From positions 1 to 14,854 of the forward strand of contig JAHHKH010000178.1 of assembly GCA_018679695.1 (NCBI GenBank): a stretch of DNA of 14,854 bases, read 5' to 3'. This stretch comes from Maribacter sp. Lineage in GTDB: Bacteria; Bacteroidota; Bacteroidia; Flavobacteriales; Flavobacteriaceae. This document shows positions 6,887-13,197 of this stretch, one piece after another (the stretch's first letter is position 1; each line of letters opens with the position of its first letter). Position numbers and translations under genes: made by a program. Under the pieces are notes generated by a model. That model was given only the letters and a program-made list of their open reading frames with translations, was not told the origin of the DNA and ran no database searches.

Positions 6887-8029
6887 ATGTCTATCTTAGA
6901 TAATACATCATTACAATTGCCAAAAGAAAATCCTGAGGCTGAAGATTTTTTACCGCTTTTAGGAACTGATTATGTCGAACTTTATGTGGGCAACGCCAAA
7001 CAGGCTGCGCACTATTACATATCCGCCTGGGGATTTCAACCCTTGGCTTATGCAGGTTTAGAAACTGGACTAAAGGATAAGGTATCCTATGTTGTGCACC
7101 AAGATAAGATCAATTTGGTACTCACTTCACCTTTAAAATCTGGAGGCGAAATCAATAAACATATTAATGCGCATGGCGATGGTGTCAAAGCAATTGCCTT
7201 ATGGGTAGATGATGCTGCCAAAAGTTATCATGAAACAACAAAACGTGGTGCCGAAAGCTATTTAAAGCCGAAGACGGTTAAAGATGAAAATGGTGAGGTT
7301 GTTTTATCGGGAATTCACACCTATGGGGAAACAGTACACATTTTTGTGGAAAGATCTGACTACGATGGCGTGTTTTTACCTGGATTTGTGGGTTGGAATC
7401 CATATTATAAAGCACCCGATGTTGGTCTTAGATATATTGACCATATGGTGGGCAATGTAGGTTGGAACGAAATGAACAAATGGTGCAAGTTCTATGAAGA
7501 AGTCATGGGTTTTGCGCAATTGGTCTCTTTCGATGACAAGGATATTTCTACTGAGTATACGGCCTTAATGAGTAAGGTGATGAGCAATGGTAACGGTAGG
7601 ATTAAATTCCCGATTAACGAACCAGCGGAAGGCAGGAAAAAATCGCAAATAGAAGAGTATATAGAATTCTATAACGGAGCCGGTGTTCAGCACATGGCCA
7701 TGGCCACTGACAATATTATAGAAACAGTTACCGCATTAAGAGACCGTGGTGTAGAGTTTTTGACGGTACCTTCAAATTACTATGAGGATGTTTTGGATAG
7801 GGTGGGTGAAATTGATGAAGATCTTGCACCATTAAAAGAACTTAGCATACTCATAGATAGGGATGATGAAGGCTATTTACTCCAGATTTTTACAAAACCA
7901 ATATTGGATAGGCCAACCATGTTCATAGAAATTATTCAAAGAAAAGGAGCAAAATCTTTTGGAAAGGGAAACTTCAAAGCACTTTTCGAGGCCATTGAAA
8001 GGGAACAAAAGTCACGAGGAACGCTATAA
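6887..8029 (+). CDS. hppD: 4-hydroxyphenylpyruvate dioxygenase
   Basis: HPPD is a cytosolic Fe(II) oxygenase that converts 4-hydroxyphenylpyruvate to homogentisate, the second step of tyrosine breakdown. The 380-residue protein has two VOC (vicinal oxygen chelate) halves. The N-terminal half starts at LGTDYVELYVGNAKQAAHYY. The catalytic C-terminal half has the three iron ligands: His186 in YIDHMVGNV, His269 in AGVQHMAM and Glu348 in PTMFIEIIQRKG. The C-terminal helix (KGNFKALFEAIEREQKSRGTL), which closes over the active site, is complete. The next enzyme, homogentisate dioxygenase, is not in the window. It stands alone as a transcription unit: 180 bp from the patatin gene and followed by the putative small-RNA locus and terminator. 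No regulatory site is certain. Confidence 0.96.
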   Translation: MSILDNTSLQLPKENPEAEDFLPLLGTDYVELYVGNAKQAAHYYISAWGFQPLAYAGLETGLKDKVSYVVHQDKINLVLTSPLKSGGEINKHINAHGDGVKAIALWVDDAAKSYHETTKRGAESYLKPKTVKDENGEVVLSGIHTYGETVHIFVERSDYDGVFLPGFVGWNPYYKAPDVGLRYIDHMVGNVGWNEMNKWCKFYEEVMGFAQLVSFDDKDISTEYTALMSKVMSNGNGRIKFPINEPAEGRKKSQIEEYIEFYNGAGVQHMAMATDNIIETVTALRDRGVEFLTVPSNYYEDVLDRVGEIDEDLAPLKELSILIDRDDEGYLLQIFTKPILDRPTMFIEIIQRKGAKSFGKGNFKALFEAIEREQKSRGTL

Positions 8030-8117
8030 AGAATCCAATTTTTCTTAACAAATTGCCAATTTTATAGGTACAAATTTAAATAACTGTTAAGGGTTTAGTT
8101 AAAGTACGTTAAAAGGG

Positions 8118-8148
8118 TTTACACCACTAGTACTATGTATTAAATTTG
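8118..8148 (+). promoter_or_regulatory. Predicted promoter of the putative small RNA
   Basis: TAAATTTG (8141-8148) matches the Bacteroidota -7 consensus TAnnTTTG at every fixed position. A TTTACA (8118-8123) stands at about the -33 position, with 20 bp between its TTT and the TA of the -7 element. Transcription would start near 8153-8155, exactly at the base of the first hairpin. It lies 112 bp downstream of the hppD stop and is not needed to explain any protein gene. Confidence 0.55.
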
Positions 8149-8153
8149 TTTCA

Positions 8154-8256
8154 GTAAGGGGTGGTTCCCTTACAACTTTAAGTATTGGTTTTTCATAATT
8201 TAAAGTTTGGTTGGTTATTTAGGAAAAGCCCAGTTATTCGACTGGGCTTTTTTTTT
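8154..8256 (+). ncRNA. Putative small non-coding RNA (about 100 nt), orphan, intergenic
   Basis: Three consecutive perfect stems fill this stretch. Hairpin 1 is GTAAGGG (8154-8160) with CCCTTAC (8167-8173) and a 6-nt loop. Hairpin 2 is AACTTTAA (8174-8181) with TTAAAGTT (8200-8207), an 18-nt loop, and stacks directly on hairpin 1. Hairpin 3 is the terminator stem (8224-8251). A consensus promoter ends 5 bp before hairpin 1. No ATG lies inside, and the GTG at 8161 reads only six codons before a stop. The word TGGTT occurs four times (8162, 8186, 8208, 8212), always in predicted unpaired segments: loop 1, loop 2 and the linker. Promoter, structure and terminator together fit an independent small RNA. 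It might belong to a known Flavobacteria RNA family such as Flavo-1 or 6S-Flavo; I cannot test that. The alternative is an elaborate 3' UTR of hppD. Confidence 0.55.
8224..8256 (+). terminator. Strong intrinsic terminator
   Basis: An 11-bp perfect stem, AAAAGCCCAGT (8224-8234) with ACTGGGCTTTT (8241-8251), closes a 6-nt loop (TATTCG) and continues into a run of nine T (8248-8256). It ends transcription of the putative small RNA and any read-through from hppD, 195 bp after the hppD stop. It separates this part from the DUF3108 operon. Confidence 0.95.
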
Positions 8257-8346
8257 GCACAATACTTTGGAATAAAAATTGTTTATGTAATTGTAACTAA
8301 CAAAATGTATTGATTGACTTTTAGTAGTTTTACATAAGAATTAGGT

Positions 8347-9126
8347 ATGAGAGCTTTAATTACGATATTGTTTTTATCATTTACAATTGGTATTACCGCC
8401 CAGGAAAGTACTTCTGTTTTCCAACCTGGTGAATGGTTGAAATTTAGAATGCATTATGGCTGGTTGAATGCCAGTTATGCGACATTACAGGTGAAAACGG
8501 CCAGTATTGACGGTGTGCCCGTTTATCATGTTGTAGGAAAAGGAAAAACTACCGGTTTTGCTAGCATATTTTTCAAGGTCGATGACACCTATGAAAGTTA
8601 TTTTGGGAAAGAAGATGGTAAACCTTATAGGTTTGTTCGTAAAATAAACGAAGGAGGTTACAAAAAAGATGTGGAAATCAATTTTGACCATGAAAAGGAT
8701 AAAGCTGTTCTTAATGATAAAAAGAACAAGAAAAAGATTAATTTTACACTCCAAGATAGCATTCAGGACCTTATTTCGGCCTTTTATTACCTAAGGAACA
8801 ATTATGAGCCTAAGGATCTTGTAATAGGCGAGGCCATAAAATTGAAATTATTATATGACGATGATGGCATTTTCAATTTTAAACTGAAATATTTGGGAAC
8901 AGAGATCATCAAGACCAAGTATGGTAAGGTCGAATGTCATAAATTTAGACCATTGGTGCAATCGGGTAGGGTATTCAAAGAGCAGGAAAGTTTAACGCTT
9001 TGGGTTTCCAAGGACAAAAATAAAATCCCTATTCGTATTAAAGCCGATTTGGCCGTAGGCTCTATAAAGGCCGATTTGGATGGCTATAATGGACTAAAGC
9101 ATCAGTTTAAAATAGTAATGGATTGA
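8347..9126 (+). CDS. DUF3108 domain-containing secreted protein
   Basis: The protein is 259 residues with a signal peptide (MRALITILFLSFTIGITAQ), predicted to reach the periplasm or outer membrane. The mature protein opens with FQPGEWLKFRMHYGWLNASYATLQV, the characteristic beginning of DUF3108 proteins ('Gxx..Y.i.w.gi..g.a.l.v'). It is a lipocalin-like all-beta fold, with conserved YHVVGKGKTTGFASIFFKVDD and KVECHKFRPLVQSGRVF segments. No catalytic residues are apparent and the function is unknown; an envelope role is inferred from export. It is the first gene of a tight unit: the next ATG is 7 bp after its stop. The 90-bp upstream gap has TAGTTTTA (8325-8332), one mismatch from TAnnTTTG, but no well-placed -33 element. 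Confidence 0.88.
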   Translation: MRALITILFLSFTIGITAQESTSVFQPGEWLKFRMHYGWLNASYATLQVKTASIDGVPVYHVVGKGKTTGFASIFFKVDDTYESYFGKEDGKPYRFVRKINEGGYKKDVEINFDHEKDKAVLNDKKNKKKINFTLQDSIQDLISAFYYLRNNYEPKDLVIGEAIKLKLLYDDDGIFNFKLKYLGTEIIKTKYGKVECHKFRPLVQSGRVFKEQESLTLWVSKDKNKIPIRIKADLAVGSIKADLDGYNGLKHQFKIVMD

Positions 9127-9133
9127 CCATAGC

Positions 9134-10105
9134 ATGGAAAACAAAGAGCAGCTTGACTCCCAAATTCTAAAACTGGAAGAAAAATATAAGGATTCAGGTC
9201 AAGATTTAAGCTCTTACTTAGACGGGCTCCTATACCAACGCTATCTCACCTACTGGGATTACATTCACTTAGATACACTTTTAAGCCTTCAAGTTCCACG
9301 TACTTATTTCCCTGATGAGGAGATTTTTATCATGTACCATCAGATTACCGAATTGTATTTCAAGCTGATTTTACATGAGCAAAAGCAATTTGTAGACCAT
9401 AAAGCACAGGATGTTGACTTTTTAATTGAAAAAGCAAGGCGCATTAATAGTTATTATGAAGCTTTGATTTCCTCGTTCAGCATCATGATAAAAGGCATGG
9501 AAAGGGAGCAATTCTTAAAATACCGTATGGCGTTATTGCCAGCCAGTGGTTTTCAGTCTGCCCAATATAGAATGATCGAGGTTTATGCAACGCCTTTGGA
9601 AAACTTGGTCCACCATTCTGAACGGGACCATTTTACCTCTGAAAATACCATTGAGGAATTATATGAACATATCTATTGGAAAAAAGGGGCAACAGATAAA
9701 ACAACGGGTGAAAAAACCTTGACCCTTAAACAGTTTGAGTATCGATATACACCAAGATTGATCAGAATTGCTAAGCAAGTAAAGAATAGTACGATGTATC
9801 ATAAATATTTAGGGCTATCGGAAGGGAAAAAGGATAATAAAGCGCTGATCAAAGCGTTAAAAACATTGGATATTAATGCGAACATAAACTGGCCTTTGAT
9901 GCATTTGGGCTCTGCCCATAGATATCTCGGAAAAGAAAAAGGCCAGGTTGATGCTACGGGAGGTACCAATTGGAAGGAATTCTTGCCTCCAAATTTTCAA
10001 AAAATCGTATTTTTTCCTGAAATCTATACCAGAAAGGAGTTAAACGACTGGGGTAAACAATGGGTAGACCATTTGTTCAATCCCGACAAACTAAAAAGAG
10101 CATAA
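9134..10105 (+). CDS. kynA: Tryptophan 2,3-dioxygenase family protein
   Basis: This heme enzyme opens the indole ring of tryptophan to give N-formylkynurenine, the first step of the kynurenine route. The 323-residue, mostly helical protein has the family landmarks. They are YWDYIHLDTLLSLQ (40-53), EIFIMYHQITELYFK (63-77) with the active-site His69, SGFQSAQYRMIEV (138-150) with the substrate-carboxylate Arg146, and AHRYLG (261-266). By alignment with the VHRMLG segment of the human enzyme, His262 is the proximal heme ligand. The following Gly/Thr turn (ATGGT, 274-278) corresponds to GTGG. It differs from the classical enzyme around and after this turn (NWKEFLPP), so it belongs to a divergent Bacteroidota branch, but the key residues are retained. 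The stop TAA overlaps the next gene's ATG by one base (TAATG). Confidence 0.87.
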   Translation: MENKEQLDSQILKLEEKYKDSGQDLSSYLDGLLYQRYLTYWDYIHLDTLLSLQVPRTYFPDEEIFIMYHQITELYFKLILHEQKQFVDHKAQDVDFLIEKARRINSYYEALISSFSIMIKGMEREQFLKYRMALLPASGFQSAQYRMIEVYATPLENLVHHSERDHFTSENTIEELYEHIYWKKGATDKTTGEKTLTLKQFEYRYTPRLIRIAKQVKNSTMYHKYLGLSEGKKDNKALIKALKTLDINANINWPLMHLGSAHRYLGKEKGQVDATGGTNWKEFLPPNFQKIVFFPEIYTRKELNDWGKQWVDHLFNPDKLKRA

Positions 10106-11385
10106 TGTATAAATATTGGGGCATATTTATCGTATTGGTTTTACTTGGTTCTTGCAAGGAAGATAATGCCAATACCGCAACGGAAAACAATGTTGCCACG
10201 CTGGCAGTAATTGAAGAACCTGAAATTGTAGAACGCTATGGTTTTAATCTTAACGATTTTACTGTGGAGCATGACACTGTTAGAAATGGCGATAGTTTTG
10301 GGGAATTAATGCTTGAAAACAAGGTAGAGTACCCAAAAATTGCCAAGATATCGCAGGATTTTAAAGACACTTTCGATGTTCGTAGGATTCGTGTAGGCAA
10401 ACCTTACGTTATCTTAAAATCAAAGGATACTACCGAAACAGCCCAGATTTTTATTTATGAGAACGACGCTATTAATTATACCGTGGTAGATTTAAGGGAT
10501 AGTGTGGTTGCTTATAAGGACAAGAAAGAAGTTAAATATGTTGAGCGTGAAGCTTCCGGTATCATAGAAACGTCATTGTCCGAAGCAATATTGGAGCAAG
10601 GTATAGATTACAACGTCACGAACAACTTGTCTGAAGTTTATGCATGGACCATAGATTTCTTTCGACTTCAAAAAGGGGACAAATTCAAGGTTATCTATAA
10701 GGAAAAATACATCAACGATTCAATCTATGCAGGAGCAGAACCCATTGAGGCGGCTTATTTTGAGCATAATGGCAAACCTATATATGCCTTTGCCTATGAG
10801 AATGATTCCTTAAAGCATATCGTGGATTATTTTGATGAAGAGGCCAATAACCTGAGAAGAACTTTCTTAAGGGCTCCAGTAAAGTTCAGTAGAATATCCT
10901 CACGTTACAATCTTAAAAGAAGAATCCGTTATTACGGTTATAAGGTTAGACCGCACAAGGGAACGGATTATGCCGCTCCAATTGGTACACCTATTATGGC
11001 CACCGCCGATGGCACGGTAACAGAATCAACTCGCCGAGGGGGTAATGGTAAATATGTTAAGATCCGCCATAATGGCACTTATTCAACGCAGTATCTACAT
11101 ATGAAAAAACAAAATGTTCGTAGGGGCGAGTTTGTGCGTCAAGGCGATGTTATTGGATGGGTAGGAATGACAGGTAACACAGGAGGTCCACATGTTTGTT
11201 ATCGTTTCTGGAGAAATGGTAGACAAGTGGATCCCCTAAAGGAAGAATTACCTCAAGCTGAGCCATTGGCCGAATCACTCCGACCAGATTATTTTTCGTT
11301 TATAGCCCCAAAAAAAGAGCAATTAGATTGTATTGAATACATAGAGAAACCTAAAGAAGAAGAATTGTTAACACTTAACGAGTAA
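10105..11385 (+). CDS. M23 family (LytM-like) peptidoglycan peptidase, lipoprotein
   Basis: The protein is 426 residues from ATG 10105, chosen because it begins a lipoprotein signal (MYKYWGIFIVLVLLGSC, lipobox LGSC, lipidated Cys17) and overlaps the preceding stop by one base. An in-frame ATG at 10060 would put 15 hydrophilic residues before the signal. A LysM/OapA-like region (about 45-105) precedes the peptidase domain (about 265-385): HKGTD (284-288) supplies the zinc ligands His284 and Asp288, QYLHM gives His332, and GGPHVCYRF gives His363. The usual HxH is HVC here, so Cys365 occupies the third zinc-ligand position. Likely role: a membrane-anchored cell-wall endopeptidase or an activator of one, cleaving stem-peptide cross-links. 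It is in the unit with DUF3108, TDO and pgi. Confidence 0.9.
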   Translation: MYKYWGIFIVLVLLGSCKEDNANTATENNVATLAVIEEPEIVERYGFNLNDFTVEHDTVRNGDSFGELMLENKVEYPKIAKISQDFKDTFDVRRIRVGKPYVILKSKDTTETAQIFIYENDAINYTVVDLRDSVVAYKDKKEVKYVEREASGIIETSLSEAILEQGIDYNVTNNLSEVYAWTIDFFRLQKGDKFKVIYKEKYINDSIYAGAEPIEAAYFEHNGKPIYAFAYENDSLKHIVDYFDEEANNLRRTFLRAPVKFSRISSRYNLKRRIRYYGYKVRPHKGTDYAAPIGTPIMATADGTVTESTRRGGNGKYVKIRHNGTYSTQYLHMKKQNVRRGEFVRQGDVIGWVGMTGNTGGPHVCYRFWRNGRQVDPLKEELPQAEPLAESLRPDYFSFIAPKKEQLDCIEYIEKPKEEELLTLNE

Positions 11386-11386
11386 C

Positions 11387-13024
11387 ATGTCATTACAGAA
11401 CACTGACCCTACGCAAACCCTCGCCTGGAAAAAACTTGAACAACATTTTAATTTAACAAAGGATACCCATATAAAGGAACTTTTTGCCAATGATAAGAAT
11501 CGAGCAAAGAATTTTAGTATCCATTGGGATGATTACATTTTTGATTTTTCCAAGAATAGAATTTCAAAAGACACCATTTCAATCTTATTGGAATTGGCCG
11601 ATGAGGTTAATCTAAAAGATGCCATTCATAAATATTTTGGTGGAGAAGCCATCAATCAAACAGAGAAAAGGGCAGTACTGCATACCGCATTGCGTGCAAA
11701 AAAAACAGATTCGGTTTTAGTAGATGGTATTAACGTTGTTCCAGAGGTTTATAAAGTTAAGGATCATATTAAAACTTTCACCAATAGTATTGTTTCCGGT
11801 GAAGCAAAGGGGTATACAGGAAAAGCATTTACTGATGTTGTCAATATTGGAATTGGGGGATCTGACTTAGGACCGGCAATGGTGACCGAGGCATTAAAAT
11901 ATTATAAGAACCATTTAAAGACCCATTTTGTAAGCAATGTAGATGGTGACCATGTTCATGAAATTTTAAAGGAACTTAATCCTGAAACTACCTTGTTCAT
12001 TGTGGTATCAAAGACCTTTACAACCCAGGAGACCTTGAGCAATGCCACTACCATAAAAAAATGGTTTTTAAAGTTTGCCCAACAAGAAGATGTCGCTAAA
12101 CATTTTGCGGCGGTATCAACAAATGCTGCGAAAATAGCGGAATTTGGAATATCGGCCAAAAATGTGTTTCCCATGTGGGACTGGGTCGGTGGGCGATTTT
12201 CGCTATGGAGTGCAGTGGGTATAACCATTGCCTTGGCAGTAGGCTATGAAAATTTCGATGCCCTGTTAAAAGGGGCCAATGAAATGGACGAACATTTCAA
12301 GTTGGTCGATTTCGATAGCAATATTCCTGTTATTATGGCACTTTTGAGCATTTGGTATAATAATTTCCACAATGCGGAGACCGAAGCAATTATCCCTTAT
12401 ACGCAGTATTTGAGTAGGTTTTCGGCCTATTTGCAGCAAGGAATCATGGAGAGTAACGGAAAAAGTGTCGATCGTATGGGCAATCCCGTTGATTACCAAA
12501 CCGGAACAATCATTTGGGGGGAACCTGGCACCAATTCACAGCATGCATTCTTTCAATTGATCCATCAAGGAACAAAACTGATCCCTGCCGATTTTATCGG
12601 ATTCAAGGAATCATTACATGGTGATACCGATCATCATAATAAACTAATGGCCAATTTCTTTGCCCAGACCGAAGCACTTATGAATGGTAAAACAAGTGCT
12701 GAGGTTCGCGATGAACTAAGCGGAAAAAACCTATCGAAAGAAGAAACAAATAAGCTGCTTCCTTTTAAGGTTTTTACAGGGAATAATCCTACCAATACCT
12801 TTCTAATCAACAAATTGACACCAAAAAGCCTGGGTGCTTTGATTGCTGCCTATGAGCATAAGATTTTTGTTCAGGGTGTGGTATGGAATATCTTTAGTTA
12901 TGACCAATGGGGCGTTGAATTGGGCAAGCAATTGGCAACCAATATCCTCAAGGATATAGAAAGTTCCGAATTATCCGATCATGATTCATCTACATTGAAT
13001 CTTTTGCATTCTTTTAAGAAATAA
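11387..13024 (+). CDS. pgi: Glucose-6-phosphate isomerase
   Basis: PGI interconverts glucose-6-phosphate and fructose-6-phosphate in glycolysis and gluconeogenesis, in the cytosol. The 545-residue protein is the E. coli-length form. The sugar-phosphate loop NIGIGGSDLGPAM is near 155, the PGI signature DWVGGRFSLWSAVG starts at 265, and GVELGKQLATNIL is near the C-terminus. The catalytic residues fall at the same numbers as in the E. coli enzyme: Glu355 (IMESNGK), His386 (NSQHAFFQ) and Lys514 (GKQLA). The ATG is one base after the M23 stop, so it is translated from the same message. No clear terminator follows: a weak AT-rich 7-bp stem at 13016-13045 has no T-run. Confidence 0.98.
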   Translation: MSLQNTDPTQTLAWKKLEQHFNLTKDTHIKELFANDKNRAKNFSIHWDDYIFDFSKNRISKDTISILLELADEVNLKDAIHKYFGGEAINQTEKRAVLHTALRAKKTDSVLVDGINVVPEVYKVKDHIKTFTNSIVSGEAKGYTGKAFTDVVNIGIGGSDLGPAMVTEALKYYKNHLKTHFVSNVDGDHVHEILKELNPETTLFIVVSKTFTTQETLSNATTIKKWFLKFAQQEDVAKHFAAVSTNAAKIAEFGISAKNVFPMWDWVGGRFSLWSAVGITIALAVGYENFDALLKGANEMDEHFKLVDFDSNIPVIMALLSIWYNNFHNAETEAIIPYTQYLSRFSAYLQQGIMESNGKSVDRMGNPVDYQTGTIIWGEPGTNSQHAFFQLIHQGTKLIPADFIGFKESLHGDTDHHNKLMANFFAQTEALMNGKTSAEVRDELSGKNLSKEETNKLLPFKVFTGNNPTNTFLINKLTPKSLGALIAAYEHKIFVQGVVWNIFSYDQWGVELGKQLATNILKDIESSELSDHDSSTLNLLHSFKK

Positions 13025-13094
13025 TCTGCGTATTTTTCATTTCTTAATAAAGGTTGATAACTTCTTATTTTTCAGTGCTCCATATGCGAATTTT

Positions 13095-13110
13095 ATGTTA
13101 AATTTAACAT
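13095..13110. promoter_or_regulatory. Perfect 16-bp palindrome, possible operator
   Basis: ATGTTAAATTTAACAT is exactly its own reverse complement. It lies in the 173-bp gap between pgi and the TonB-dependent receptor gene, 87 bp before the receptor ATG and upstream of the likely promoter. This is a typical place and shape for a dimeric regulator site. The regulator is unknown. A low-complexity AT palindrome could also arise by chance. Confidence 0.45.
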
Positions 13111-13124
13111 CGCAAAAAATTAAC

Positions 13125-13164
13125 CTTGGCTTAATGTTCGTGCATTTATTATGATACATTTTTG
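13125..13164 (+). promoter_or_regulatory. Possible promoter region of the TonB-dependent receptor gene
   Basis: TACATTTT (13155-13162), followed by TG, resembles TAnnTTTG with two extra T. It is preceded by CTTGGCTTAATGTTCG (13125-13140), whose TTG or TTA could serve as the upstream element, although the spacing (26 or 21 bp) is not ideal. Transcription would then start near 13168, giving a leader of about 30 nt. CTTGGCTTAA here and TTAACCAAG (13175-13183) form an imperfect inverted repeat around the element. Confidence 0.35.
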
Positions 13165-13197
13165 CACCGAATTTTAACCAAGATAAACACTGAAAAA

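Noticed and set aside
8283..8337. Inverted repeat TTATGTAA / TTACATAA before the DUF3108 gene
   Set aside because: It has 8-bp AT-rich arms with a 39-nt spacer. Such pairs are expected by chance here and no other signal supports it.
10060..10104. Upstream ATG for the M23 peptidase, overlapping the TDO gene
   Set aside because: It adds 15 polar residues before a clear lipoprotein signal. ATG 10105 gives a classical lipobox and the TAATG junction.
13016..13045. AAGAAAT / ATTTCTT stem after pgi as a terminator
   Set aside because: The stem is only 7 AT-rich pairs with a 16-nt loop and no following T-run.
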